DNA from: Chryseobacterium luquanense | GTDB lineage: Bacteria > Bacteroidota > Bacteroidia > Flavobacteriales > Weeksellaceae | Assembly: GCF_026460945.1 (NCBI RefSeq) | Contig: NZ_JAOVZV010000029.1 | Coordinates: 1-56,671 of the forward strand | Length of the DNA: 56,671 bases | Direction of reading: 5' to 3' | The notes under the pieces: generated by a model | What the model was told of the DNA's origin: nothing | Database searches by the model: none | The model's input: the letters and a program-made list of their open reading frames with translations, nothing else | Part shown: positions 1 to 8,545 of the stretch, one piece after another | How the letters are laid out: each line of letters opens with the position of its first letter | How positions within the stretch are numbered: position 1 is the stretch's first letter | Made by a program: the position numbers and the translations under genes

Positions 1-455
1 CCGCCGCCGAATCCCAGAAAAAGAGCTCAAACAGACCGTTCAATCGGGGCTGAAGTTTTTGTAAGCATTAAAATATTTGCGATTTCAGTGATAGGAGAAA
101 CCTAAAAGTTAATCAAAGAAATAAAATTGGAGCATAATATATTTAGATTCATAATTATAAAACTACCGTCAAAAATTCGGCACCTCTCCAAAGAAGGGGG
201 ATTCCTGCAGCTACATTGCGATTAGCAAATCAACAAAGCAATCTCAAGATATGAAAACCTTCCTGCACCCTTGCGACAGACTTTCGGAAGACTCCAAAAG
301 TCTGTCGCACCCTGGTAACGAGTTTTCGGGAAGCTCCGAAAGTTCCCCGCACTCTGCAGGACACTTTCTGGTAGGAACTTTTACGTATAAGCAGTAAAAA
401 TCATACTTTATCAATGTTTTATTTTAACATTTCTTAACGTGTGACATTTATTTCT
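1..455. other. Intergenic region with palindromic repeats
   Basis: I see no convincing gene here. A short open frame reads from the window edge to about position 108 but has no start and no recognisable protein. The middle part carries the REP-like palindromes listed separately. The last 40 bases are AT-rich and lead into the promoter of the dipeptidyl peptidase gene. Confidence 0.5.
266..385. repeat. REP-like cluster of palindromes
   Basis: A perfect 12-bp inverted repeat (GCGACAGACTTT at 273-284 and its complement at 297-308) is followed by a second related hairpin (TTTCGG at 324-329, CCGAAA at 336-341). A third, decayed unit ends near 385. The units share the pattern ACTTTCGG(G)AAG.CTCC.AAAGT and are joined by GCAC-type linkers, so this looks like a tandem of REP-type palindromes. 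It lies upstream of the peptidase promoter. Confidence 0.65.
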
Positions 456-463
456 TATTTTTG
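456..463 (+). promoter_or_regulatory. Promoter -7 box (TATTTTTG)
   Basis: TATTTTTG matches the Bacteroidetes TAnnTTTG -7 consensus and lies 20 bases before the ATG of the dipeptidyl peptidase gene. No clear TTTG -33 box is visible at the usual spacing. Confidence 0.5.
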
Positions 464-483
464 ACAGATTCAATTTTTTAGAA

Positions 484-2625
484 ATGAAACTACACCAATT
501 TTCTTTATTAATGGTAGTTTTGGGCGGTACTGCTTTTGCACAAACCCAAAAATTCACCATGGCGGAAGCTGTAAACGGAATGAGAACCAATCTTGCCGTA
601 AAAAACATCTCACAGTTTTCTTGGTCGAGCGACAACAAGTCTTATATTCAGGCGGTAAAAGGCGGATATCTTGCTACTGATATTAAAACAAATAAGCAGG
701 ATACTTTAATTTCCCTGTATCGGGTTAATAAGAATTTTACAGATAAAAAGCTGAAAGGTCTTCCTCCTGTAAAGTTTATTACCAATTCTGAAGCCTATTT
801 TACAGCTGATAACCAAATGTATTGGGTAGAAAAATCCGGAAATGACTGGAAAGTAAAACGTTCAGCTGTGTTGGGAGATAATCCTGCAAATGTAAAAACG
901 CTTGCTGATAATCAGACTTTGGTTTATACGAAAGGTAATAATTTATTCATCAACAAAAATGGAAAAGAAGTTGCGGTAACGAATGATTCCAACGAGAATA
1001 TTCTGAATGGAGCTTCTAATGTTCACAGAAACGAATTCGGAATCGATAGTGGAATTTTCCCTTCTCCCAATTCTGAAAATGTAGCATTCTATAGAATGGA
1101 TCAAACCATGGTTGCAGATTATCCTGTCATCGACTGGTCTGTAACTCCTGCTGTAAATACCAATATCAAATATCCAATGGCTGGAAAAACTTCACATGAA
1201 GTGACATTGGGAGTTTACAATATCAAAAACCAGTCAACAACATTTTTGAAAATTGAAGGTGAAAAAGACCAGTATTTAACAGCAATTACCTGGAGCCCTG
1301 ATTCTAAATATATTTTTGTAGGAGTTTTAAACAGAGGTCAGAATCATTTAAGAATGAATAAATATGATGCTGTTACAGGAAATTTCATCAATACATTATT
1401 TGAAGAAACGAGCGATAAATATGTAGAACCGCAACATCCGCTGACGTTTTTTCCAAATTCAAATACAGATTTTATCTGGCAAAGCCAGAGAACGGGATAT
1501 AACCATTTGTTTCATTACAGCTTAGAAAAAGGTCTTATTGCTCAGATTACAAAAGGGGAGTGGTTGGTAACCGATATTTTAGGTTTTAATGAAAAGAAAA
1601 AAGAAATTTATTATACTTCAACACAGGAAACTCCGACTGAGAAGCATTTATATAGAATAAACTGGAATACTTTCAAAACGCAGAGATTAGACAATGCAGA
1701 AGGAGTTCATTCAGGAGTATTAAGCAGTGATGGTAATTATTTATACGATTCTTACAGCAATACAACGACACCAAGAGTTGCAGATATTCTTAATACAGCG
1801 ACGTTAAAAGCTACGAATCTTCTGAAATCGGATAATCCATTGAAAAACTACGACCGTCCGGAAATAAAAAATATTACTTTAAAAGCTGATGAAGGAACGA
1901 TTTTGTACGGAAAAGTTATTCTTCCAACCAATTTTGACCCTAATAAAAAATATCCCGCAATTGTTTATTTATACAACGGTCCGCATTTACAGCTTGTAAC
2001 CAATACTTTCCCGGCTTCAGGAAATCTTTGGTATGAATATATGGCACAAAACGGATATGTGATTTTCACGATGGACGGAAGAGGTTCTTCAAACCGAGGA
2101 ATGAAGTTTGAACAAGCAGTTTTTAGAAATCTTGGAACAACTGAAATGAATGACCAGATGAAAGGTGTTAATTACCTGAAATCACTTCCTTACGTAGATT
2201 CTGAGAGAATGGGAATTCACGGATGGAGTTTTGGTGGATTTATGACAACGAGTTTCATGCTTCGTCAACCGGATGTATTTAAAGTAGGAGTTGCAGGAGG
2301 TCCTGTCATCGACTGGAGTATGTACGAAATTATGTACGGTGAAAGATATATGGATACTCCACAGGAAAATCCTCAAGGCTATGCAACGTCAAATCTTTTG
2401 GATAAAGTTCAGAATCTAAAAGGAAAATTACTGATGATTCATGGTGCGCAGGATGATGTAGTCGTTTGGCAACATTCTATGAAGTTCATTAAATCTGCAG
2501 TTGATCAGGGTGTTCAGATGGATTATTTTGTGTACCCGGGACATCCTCATAATGTCATCGGAAAAGACAGAGTGCATCTGATGCAGAAAGTCACAGATTA
2601 TTTTGATTTATATTTAAAGAAATAA
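484..2625 (+). CDS. Dipeptidyl peptidase IV (S9 family)
   Basis: This serine exopeptidase removes X-Pro or X-Ala dipeptides from peptide N-termini, probably in the periplasm. Residues 1-20 form a signal peptide ending in AFAQ. The N-terminal two thirds is the DPP IV beta-propeller and the last ~230 residues are the alpha/beta hydrolase. The nucleophile is Ser582 in GWSFGG, with Asp657 in HGAQDD and His689 in HPHN. The spacings of 75 and 32 residues equal those I recall for Porphyromonas gingivalis DPP IV (S593, D668, H700). The length of 713 aa is normal. The gene has its own promoter and a strong terminator, so it is probably monocistronic. It likely serves asaccharolytic peptide feeding. 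Confidence 0.95.
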   Translation: MKLHQFSLLMVVLGGTAFAQTQKFTMAEAVNGMRTNLAVKNISQFSWSSDNKSYIQAVKGGYLATDIKTNKQDTLISLYRVNKNFTDKKLKGLPPVKFITNSEAYFTADNQMYWVEKSGNDWKVKRSAVLGDNPANVKTLADNQTLVYTKGNNLFINKNGKEVAVTNDSNENILNGASNVHRNEFGIDSGIFPSPNSENVAFYRMDQTMVADYPVIDWSVTPAVNTNIKYPMAGKTSHEVTLGVYNIKNQSTTFLKIEGEKDQYLTAITWSPDSKYIFVGVLNRGQNHLRMNKYDAVTGNFINTLFEETSDKYVEPQHPLTFFPNSNTDFIWQSQRTGYNHLFHYSLEKGLIAQITKGEWLVTDILGFNEKKKEIYYTSTQETPTEKHLYRINWNTFKTQRLDNAEGVHSGVLSSDGNYLYDSYSNTTTPRVADILNTATLKATNLLKSDNPLKNYDRPEIKNITLKADEGTILYGKVILPTNFDPNKKYPAIVYLYNGPHLQLVTNTFPASGNLWYEYMAQNGYVIFTMDGRGSSNRGMKFEQAVFRNLGTTEMNDQMKGVNYLKSLPYVDSERMGIHGWSFGGFMTTSFMLRQPDVFKVGVAGGPVIDWSMYEIMYGERYMDTPQENPQGYATSNLLDKVQNLKGKLLMIHGAQDDVVVWQHSMKFIKSAVDQGVQMDYFVYPGHPHNVIGKDRVHLMQKVTDYFDLYLKK

Positions 2626-2631
2626 TAATAA

Positions 2632-2664
2632 AATCCAGTCTACTAATTTAGACTGGATTTTTTT
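2632..2664 (+). terminator. Rho-independent terminator of DPP IV gene
   Basis: AATCCAGTCTA (2632-2642) pairs perfectly with TAGACTGGATT (2649-2659), followed by a T-run. It starts 7 bases after the stop codon. Confidence 0.85.
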
Positions 2665-2679
2665 GTTTTAATTATAAAA

Positions 2680-2756
2680 AAGCTTTTCTCTCGGAGATTT
2701 TGCTGATTTATAATGGTTTAATAAATCTGCGCCATCAGCAAAATCTAAGAGAGCTT
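2680..2756. repeat. Long imperfect inverted repeat between convergent genes
   Basis: AGATTTTGCTGAT (2695-2707) is perfectly complementary to 2734-2746. The flanks (AAGCTTTTCTCT and AAGAGAGCTT) extend the stem imperfectly. The AATCTGC and ATCAGCAAAATCT wording resembles a dispersed intergenic repeat I recall from many Bacteroidetes genomes; that is memory, not a search. It sits between the DPP IV terminator and the amylase stop and could also terminate amylase transcription. Confidence 0.6.
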
Positions 2757-2765
2757 AAAAAGAGT

Positions 2766-4238
2766 TTATTCAGGAATCCAAACACTCACATTTCCCGCAG
2801 GGACCGGAAAGTCTGCCCATCCGTCTTCTCTTATTTCTACTTTCTCTTCGGATCTTCCCAAGGCATCATAAAATATTTTTCCGATATACTTTTCTCCCAT
2901 TTCCATTGGCTTTTCGTAAGAATCTTTATTGCTTAACACAACCGCGCAACCTTGATGTTCATCATCGCCTTCACGAATCCAGCCTAAACAATTGGCATCT
3001 TCAAAATAATCCCTTTGAATTCCGTAAGCATTTTCTTTACGTGCTTTTAAAAGTTCTTCAATTCCATCCACCTTATCCAAAAATATTTCCTGCTCATTTC
3101 CTTCACGGTCATTATCTTTATAATGCGCTCCATATAAATCAGGATAGAAAACACAAGGGTACCCTTTGTCTCTTAACAAAATGAGCGCATAAGCAATGGG
3201 TTTAAACCATGCTTCAACCGGGGCTTCCAAATCTTGCAGAGGTTGTGTGTCGTGGTTGTCAACTAAGCTTACCGAATGCATCGGGTCGGCTTCTGTTAAA
3301 GTTCCTGTAAGAATATTTCTCAGGTCATAAGAATCTCCCTCTTTAGACGCAGTGTGGAAATTATTGTGAAGTGAGCTGTCGAAAAGACTCATACATCCTT
3401 CTGTAGCTTCAATATATTTTTGTAATAAATTAAGTTGTCCTGGAGCCCAATATTCTCCGACTGCAAAAATGTTTTTACCTGAATTTGAACGTAGTAAAGT
3501 CAACCATTCTTTATAAAAATCAAAAGAAATATGTTTTAGGGCATCTAATCTTACTCCGTCGAAATCAGTTTGATCAAAATACCATTTTGCCCATTTATTG
3601 AGCTCTTCACGTACATGAGGATTTCTGTGTTCCACGTCATTGAACATCAGATAATCGTAGTTTCCTTTTTCGTCATCAATCATTTCTTCCCAATCATCGC
3701 CATATTCAGATTTGATTTTGTAGATGTGTGAATCTTTTCCTTCTGCATAATCCACCCCGCTGAAACAGGTGAAATTCCATTCAAAATCTGAATATTTTTT
3801 TCCACGTCCGGGAAATGTAAATTTGGTATAAGATTCTATCTCAATTTCTGAAGAAATTATTTTTTCACGGTTGTTTTCGTCAACTTTTACTGCTTTAAAT
3901 TTTTCCAATTCATCACCACCTGCTTTATGCCCCAAAACAATATCAACAATTACCTGAATGTTGTTTTTCTTGAGTGCTTTAATTGACTTCTGATAATCGT
4001 CTTTTGTTCCGTATTTTGTAGGTTTAGAATTTTTCTGATCAAATTCTCCAAGGTCAAAAAGGTCGTAAGCATCGTATCCTACAGAATATCCACCATTTGT
4101 TCCTTTGTAAGCCGGAGGAAACCATACCGATGTGATTCCTAGTTGAGATAAATATTTTGCCTGTTCTTCGGCGTGTTTCCATAGTTTTGAATCTCCTTCT
4201 GAGTACCAGTGGAAAAACTGAATCATGGTTTCGTTCAT
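2766..4238 (-). CDS. Cytoplasmic alpha-amylase (GH13)
   Basis: This enzyme hydrolyses internal alpha-1,4 bonds of starch or glycogen. No signal peptide is present (it starts MNETMIQFFHWY), so it acts in the cytoplasm, probably on storage glycogen or imported maltodextrins. The catalytic residues are Asp232 in DGVRLDALKH, Glu262 in VGEYW and Asp330 in DNHDT. They match the numbering of Bacillus licheniformis amylase (231, 261, 328) almost exactly, placing it in the liquefying-amylase subfamily. The length of 490 aa is typical. It is 42 bases downstream of dinB on the same strand; a shared transcript is possible but functionally unrelated. Confidence 0.95.
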   Translation of the reverse strand: MNETMIQFFHWYSEGDSKLWKHAEEQAKYLSQLGITSVWFPPAYKGTNGGYSVGYDAYDLFDLGEFDQKNSKPTKYGTKDDYQKSIKALKKNNIQVIVDIVLGHKAGGDELEKFKAVKVDENNREKIISSEIEIESYTKFTFPGRGKKYSDFEWNFTCFSGVDYAEGKDSHIYKIKSEYGDDWEEMIDDEKGNYDYLMFNDVEHRNPHVREELNKWAKWYFDQTDFDGVRLDALKHISFDFYKEWLTLLRSNSGKNIFAVGEYWAPGQLNLLQKYIEATEGCMSLFDSSLHNNFHTASKEGDSYDLRNILTGTLTEADPMHSVSLVDNHDTQPLQDLEAPVEAWFKPIAYALILLRDKGYPCVFYPDLYGAHYKDNDREGNEQEIFLDKVDGIEELLKARKENAYGIQRDYFEDANCLGWIREGDDEHQGCAVVLSNKDSYEKPMEMGEKYIGKIFYDALGRSEEKVEIREDGWADFPVPAGNVSVWIPE

Positions 4239-4280
4239 AGTTTATAGTATTTGGTAAAATGACATTGATAGATTCAATGC

Positions 4281-5375
4281 TTAATTTTCAAAATCCTCAA
4301 ACGGAATTTTAAGCTGAACTGAGATTTGCTTTTTTTCTTCTGTGTTGAGGTGAGATAATGATAAACCCAATAATCGTACCGCTTTATCAAAAGGACGAAG
4401 CTCCCAAAGTTTTTTTGCAGTAACAAAATACTGTTCGGGCGAACTGAAATATTCTTCTTTAGTGAAACTTCTTGTAAATAATGAGAAATCTTTGTATTTG
4501 ATTTTTAAAGTTAAAGATCTTCCGAGAATGTTGTTTTTCTGAAGTCTCTGATGAAGTTCCTGGCTTAAATTTTCAAGCTTTTCGTTGATTTCCTGTTCTT
4601 CTGAAAGGTCTTCAAAGAAAGTTCGTTCCACAGCAACGCTTTTCTGGATGCGGTTAGGTTTTACTTCCGAATTATGAATTCCGCGAACGACATTGTAATA
4701 ATATTTGCCCGACTTACCGAAAAGTCTCGTTAAGTCTTCCAGTGATCTCTTCTTTAGATCTTTACCTTTGAAAATTGCCAGACTAAACATTTTGTTAGCG
4801 GTTACTTTTCCTACGCCATAAAACTTTTCAACGGGTAATTCTTCAAGGAATTTTTCTATTTTGTCGGGATGAATGGTTTTTTGTCCGTTCGGTTTATTAA
4901 TATCTGAAGCAACTTTAGCTAAAAATTTATTGACAGAAATTCCGGCAGAAGCCGTTAAACCCGTTTGCTCAAATATTTTCTGACGGATTTCTTTTGCAAT
5001 CTGATTGGCAGATTCAATACCTTTTTTATTTTCGGTAACATCGAGATAGGCTTCATCTAAGGAAAGCGGTTCTACCAAATCGGTATATTCATAAAAAATC
5101 TCACGTATTTTTCTTGAAATTTCTTTGTATCTCGGAAATCTTGGCGGAACAAAAATAAGATGCGGACACTTTTCTTTGGCAATTTTACTCGCCATCGCAG
5201 AACGTACTCCAAATTTCCTCGCTTCATAGCTTGCCGCAGAAACTACACCACGATGTCCACCGCCAACTGCAATCGCTTTTCCACGCAATGCGGGATTGTC
5301 ATATTGCTCTACGGAAGCATAAAATGCATCCATATCGACATGAATTATTTTGCGTTGTGGAAAAGAAAAATCCAT
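4281..5375 (-). CDS. dinB: DNA polymerase IV (Y family)
   Basis: This is an error-prone translesion DNA polymerase. The palm motifs are clear: VDMDAFYASVEQ near residue 15 and SLDEAYLDVT near residue 105 supply the metal-binding acidic residues. A helix-hairpin-helix region (VGKVTANKM) and a little-finger domain follow. The length of 364 aa fits the family. The start is well placed because a TATCTTTG -7 box lies only a few bases upstream, which implies a very short or absent leader. A perfect 8-bp inverted repeat spans box and start codon (see findings). No beta-clamp motif was examined in detail. Confidence 0.95.
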   Translation of the reverse strand: MDFSFPQRKIIHVDMDAFYASVEQYDNPALRGKAIAVGGGHRGVVSAASYEARKFGVRSAMASKIAKEKCPHLIFVPPRFPRYKEISRKIREIFYEYTDLVEPLSLDEAYLDVTENKKGIESANQIAKEIRQKIFEQTGLTASAGISVNKFLAKVASDINKPNGQKTIHPDKIEKFLEELPVEKFYGVGKVTANKMFSLAIFKGKDLKKRSLEDLTRLFGKSGKYYYNVVRGIHNSEVKPNRIQKSVAVERTFFEDLSEEQEINEKLENLSQELHQRLQKNNILGRSLTLKIKYKDFSLFTRSFTKEEYFSSPEQYFVTAKKLWELRPFDKAVRLLGLSLSHLNTEEKKQISVQLKIPFEDFEN

Positions 5376-5379
5376 ATCA

Positions 5380-5387
5380 CAAAGATA
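5380..5387 (-). promoter_or_regulatory. dinB promoter -7 box inside a palindrome
   Basis: On the minus strand the box reads TATCTTTG (TAnnTTTG consensus) and ends 4 bases before the ATG. The arms ATCCATAT (5370-5377) and ATATGGAT (5385-5392) form a perfect inverted repeat with a 7-base spacer that covers most of the box and the start codon. Confidence 0.5.
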
Positions 5388-5447
5388 TGGATTCTGTTAT
5401 TTTTAGTTCAAAGTTTTTGAAGTTTAGCTTCAATCTCAATTTTCATC

Positions 5448-5963
5448 TCACTTCAAAAGTCTGTCAATCGTAGCTTGAATTTCCGGATCTTCGGGAGAAA
5501 TAGCATAATATTTTGCAATACCTGATTTTTGATCAATCACCATATATCTCGGAATCCAGTTGAGATCAATATATTTGTTAAAATTATTTTCCCAGCCTGA
5601 AGAAAACCAATAATTTTCTTTTTCTTTCATATTAAATCTTTCCAGACTGTTGTCAAACTTCTCTTTTGATCTTTCCAGAGAAAAGAATACAAAATCAATA
5701 TTTGGATTGTTTTTCTCTAGTTCTTCGGCTTTTGGTAGCGCTTTAAGACAATCTCTGCACCAACCTGCCCAAAAATCAATTACCAAAACTTTTCCTTTAT
5801 GTTGGTCTAATATTTCCTGAACGCTGATGTTCTTTCCGTTTTCATCTTCTAACTTCTGATTTAATGCTTCCTTAGAAAATTGAGTTTTCGAAACTTCAGG
5901 TGCTTTTTGCGCGCAACCTAAAGTAAAAATACTCAACATCATGACAATCATTATCTGCTTCAT
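5448..5963 (-). CDS. TlpA-like thioredoxin-fold lipoprotein
   Basis: This is a periplasm-facing thiol-disulfide oxidoreductase of the TlpA/AhpC-TSA type. I chose the internal ATG at 5963 over an upstream in-frame ATG because it gives a lipoprotein signal, MKQIMIVMMLSIFTLGC, with lipobox LGC and lipidated Cys17. The redox motif is CRDC in FWAGWCRDCLKALP. The CxxC is followed by the family's LP, and the cis-Pro appears in WIPRYMVID. It has 171 residues from this start. It lies about 125 bases downstream of lpxK on the same strand. The partner is unknown; cytochrome c maturation or protection against thiol stress would be typical. Confidence 0.85.
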   Translation of the reverse strand: MKQIMIVMMLSIFTLGCAQKAPEVSKTQFSKEALNQKLEDENGKNISVQEILDQHKGKVLVIDFWAGWCRDCLKALPKAEELEKNNPNIDFVFFSLERSKEKFDNSLERFNMKEKENYWFSSGWENNFNKYIDLNWIPRYMVIDQKSGIAKYYAISPEDPEIQATIDRLLK

Positions 5964-6061
5964 ATCTAAATTTTTTACAAATCTAAACATTGAAACGTAA
6001 AATAAGACTGAAATAATATGAATTGGCAGAAATTTAAGAATTGAAATAATCAATAAACAAG

Positions 6062-6087
6062 AAATCTGCAACAGCTGCTGCAGATTT
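6062..6087. terminator. Hairpin at the lpxK stop codon
   Basis: AAATCTGCA and TGCAGATTT pair around a short ACAGCTGC loop. The long T-run is on the plus-strand side, so as a terminator of the minus-strand lpxK it is only moderate. It overlaps the region just after the lpxK stop. Confidence 0.4.
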
Positions 6088-6089
6088 TT

Positions 6090-7118
6090 TTATTTTTTAT
6101 TCACGTAATTCATAATCACCTGATTAAATTCTTCCTTTTTATCAATCACAACATTGATTGGCCAATAATATACCAAATCGCGTAAACGGTCGAAAGTTTT
6201 TAGACGAACATAATCTTTTTCTGTGGTCAGAATTAATTTGTACTCACCCAGTTTCTGATATTCTGCAACAATGTTTTTAATGTCTGCATCAGAAAAATTA
6301 TGATGATCTCTGAATTTTAGATGTTTTACACGTTGAGAAAATTTAGCCAAATGCGTCAACAGCGGTTTCGGGTTGGCAATTCCTGTAATCAAAAGAATAT
6401 CGTAATAATTCAGATTGTTATCAGGAAGCATTTTGTCTCTTGTACCGTAAACATTTTCATCATAACCGATTGATGAGAAAAAAACTTTCTGTGTTTTTGT
6501 CGGTCGGATTCTTGAGATGTAATATTGTTTGGTTTCTTCAGTCAGTTCATCAGGACATTTGCTGACCATAATGATATCTGCTCTTTGTGATCCTGCTCTG
6601 GATTCTCTTAAATCTCCTGCAGGAAGAAGGTGATCTTTAAAATAAGGGTCATTAAAATCAGTCATCAAGATGTTAAATCCTGCTTTGATAGCTCTGTGTT
6701 GCATTGCATCATCGAGAATCAAAACATCTAAATCCATATCATCGATCACTTTTTTTGCTCCGGGAACTCGGTCTTCGGAAACTGCAATCACAAAACGGTT
6801 TTTAAAACGCTCAAAAAGCTGCATCGCTTCATCGCCCACAGTTTTGTAATTACTGTCGTAGTTGGTTACATCATATCCTTTCGTCAATCTTCCGTAACCT
6901 CTGGAAAGTACTCCTGTTCTGTAATACTTAGACAGCGATTTTGCGAGATACATCACCATTGGCGATTTTCCGCTTCCACCCACAGAAAGATTACCGACAT
7001 TAATTATCGGCGTTTTGAATTTCGTAGATTTAAATATTCCCAGATCATACATCGTGTTTCGGACGCCCGTAACCATGTGATAACCTAAAGAAAAAGGATA
7101 GAGATACCATCTTTTCAT
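6090..7118 (-). CDS. lpxK: Tetraacyldisaccharide 4'-kinase
   Basis: LpxK phosphorylates the 4' position of the lipid A disaccharide precursor at the inner membrane. The N-terminal part is amphipathic (RWYLYPFSLGYHMVTGVRN). The P-loop is NVGNLSVGGSGKSPM around residues 42-55, and the conserved DDAMQHR and DFNDPYFKDHLLPAGDLRE segments follow. The length of 342 aa is normal. The promoter box lies immediately upstream, giving an almost leaderless mRNA. The neighbours are not other lipid A genes. Confidence 0.95.
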   Translation of the reverse strand: MKRWYLYPFSLGYHMVTGVRNTMYDLGIFKSTKFKTPIINVGNLSVGGSGKSPMVMYLAKSLSKYYRTGVLSRGYGRLTKGYDVTNYDSNYKTVGDEAMQLFERFKNRFVIAVSEDRVPGAKKVIDDMDLDVLILDDAMQHRAIKAGFNILMTDFNDPYFKDHLLPAGDLRESRAGSQRADIIMVSKCPDELTEETKQYYISRIRPTKTQKVFFSSIGYDENVYGTRDKMLPDNNLNYYDILLITGIANPKPLLTHLAKFSQRVKHLKFRDHHNFSDADIKNIVAEYQKLGEYKLILTTEKDYVRLKTFDRLRDLVYYWPINVVIDKKEEFNQVIMNYVNKK

Positions 7119-7125
7119 ACGTTGG

Positions 7126-7133
7126 CAAAAATA
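7126..7133 (-). promoter_or_regulatory. lpxK promoter -7 box (TATTTTTG)
   Basis: The minus strand reads TATTTTTG, 7 bases before the ATG. With transcription normally beginning a few bases after this box, the leader would be 0-4 bases. Confidence 0.5.
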
Positions 7134-7211
7134 AGAATTTTTAAATCCTTTTGAAGATGTTTTTCGTCAGTTTTCAAAATAAATCTGTAATTTTTTTGTC
7201 ATAAATTAAAG

Positions 7212-7219
7212 TATTTTTG
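7212..7219 (+). promoter_or_regulatory. Candidate -7 box for truA (TATTTTTG)
   Basis: TATTTTTG fits the TAnnTTTG consensus and faces truA, leaving a leader of about 95 bases. A TTTG lies upstream, but at a spacing shorter than usual. Confidence 0.4.
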
Positions 7220-7317
7220 CAAGAACGTTTTAGAATTAAAATTAAAGATGAGGTTTTTATTGAAATTCGGAGTTTGAGATTTTAAATTTTAGTTCTATAA
7301 TCAAACATTTATTTACA

Positions 7318-8052
7318 TTGAGATATTTTATTGAATTTTCATACAACGGGAAAAATTATTTTGGTTATCAGATTCAGCCGAAAGATATTTCCGTACAGGA
7401 AGAATTGGAAAAAGCACTTTCAACGATTTTAAGAGAAAAAATAAAAACAACAGGTGCGGGTAGAACCGATACCGGAGTTCACGCCAAGAAAATGTTTGCC
7501 CATTTTGAAACCGAGCAAGAATTGAGCGACCAATTTTCCCATAAACTCAACAGTTTTCTTCCAGCTGATATTTCAATTAAAAGAATTTTTAAGGTTAAAG
7601 ATGATTTTCATGCCCGTTTCGATGCAACTTTCAGAACGTATGAATATTATATTTCTTTAGAGAAAAATCCATTTACGCAGGATTCAGCTTGGCAACATTG
7701 GAGGAAGCCTTTAAATATCAATAAAATGAATGAAGCGTGTAAAATTTTATTTGAATATGAGGATTTTACAAGCTTTGCGAAACTTCACACTGACAACAAA
7801 ACCAATTTGTGTAAAATGTACAAAGCAGAATGGGAACAAAACGGAACTGAGTTGAAATTTACTGTTTCGGCAAACCGATTTCTTAGAAATATGGTGAGAG
7901 CAATTGTTGGAACTATGGTTGAGGTGGGTTCAGGGAAAATTCAGCCTGAAGATGTAAGAAAAGTAATCGAAAATAAAAACCGAAATTCTGCAGGAACTTC
8001 TGCGCCGGCTCACGCACTTTTTTTAGTAGATGTTGGGTACGATTTTAAATAG
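7318..8052 (+). CDS. truA: tRNA pseudouridine synthase A
   Basis: TruA converts uridines 38-40 of the tRNA anticodon arm to pseudouridine. The catalytic Asp is in GAGRTDTGVHA near residue 52. The substrate-binding F.ARF and RNFLRNMVRAIVGT-type segments are also present (here NRFLRNMVRAIVGTM). The length of 244 aa is typical. The start is a TTG (7318), which places RYFIEFSYNG at the usual N-terminus; no in-frame ATG fits. It is followed after 29 bases by a small membrane protein and then an ABC exporter. Confidence 0.93.
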   Translation: MRYFIEFSYNGKNYFGYQIQPKDISVQEELEKALSTILREKIKTTGAGRTDTGVHAKKMFAHFETEQELSDQFSHKLNSFLPADISIKRIFKVKDDFHARFDATFRTYEYYISLEKNPFTQDSAWQHWRKPLNINKMNEACKILFEYEDFTSFAKLHTDNKTNLCKMYKAEWEQNGTELKFTVSANRFLRNMVRAIVGTMVEVGSGKIQPEDVRKVIENKNRNSAGTSAPAHALFLVDVGYDFK

Positions 8053-8081
8053 AATTTCTATATTTAAGTAAAATTAAAACT

Positions 8082-8438
8082 ATGATGTCAATTATTATTC
8101 TTGTAGGTGCTTATCGTTATTACGCTGGTTTGGCTGAGAGATTTGGCAAAATAAAATGGCAACTTGGGCTTTTAGCTATTGGTGTTTATCTGGGATTTCA
8201 GGTTTTGTTTCTGTTTTCTTATGGGTTTTACGTTGCACTAACAGATCCCAATGCTTTAAATGATAATAACTACGCAGGTTTTTCAGGAATAAATATTATC
8301 AGTTGGATATTTGCAATAGGTGCTGTTTATGGAGTGTACAGAATTTTAGAAAATAGATTTAAAAAGGAAGTTTCAAAAAGTCCGGTCTGGGAAATTGAAG
8401 AAATCGGAGTTGAAGACAAGAAAGATATTCATTTGTAA
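8082..8438 (+). CDS. Small membrane protein of unknown function
   Basis: I do not recognise the family. The 118 residues show an N-terminal hydrophobic stretch, a second strong membrane segment (LGLLAIGVYLGFQVLFLFSYGFYVAL, shown here as residues ~28-53) and a third (IISWIFAIGAVYGVY, ~77-91). A charged cytoplasmic tail rich in E and K follows. The gene sits 29 bases after truA and about 107 bases before the ABC exporter, so it may be cotranscribed with truA. It may start at the second Met. Confidence 0.7.
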   Translation: MMSIIILVGAYRYYAGLAERFGKIKWQLGLLAIGVYLGFQVLFLFSYGFYVALTDPNALNDNNYAGFSGINIISWIFAIGAVYGVYRILENRFKKEVSKSPVWEIEEIGVEDKKDIHL

Positions 8439-8496
8439 ATAATAGATATCTGTAATTTTCTATCTCAGTTTTTCAGTCTTTAAAATTATAAAGCCG

Positions 8497-8504
8497 TATT
8501 TTTG
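8497..8504 (+). promoter_or_regulatory. Promoter -7 box for ABC exporter (TATTTTTG)
   Basis: TATTTTTG matches TAnnTTTG and ends 41 bases before the ATG of the ABC exporter gene. Confidence 0.45.
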
Positions 8505-8545
8505 CAGAGAATTTTTTCAAATTAATTCTTTACGTCAATTCTATA

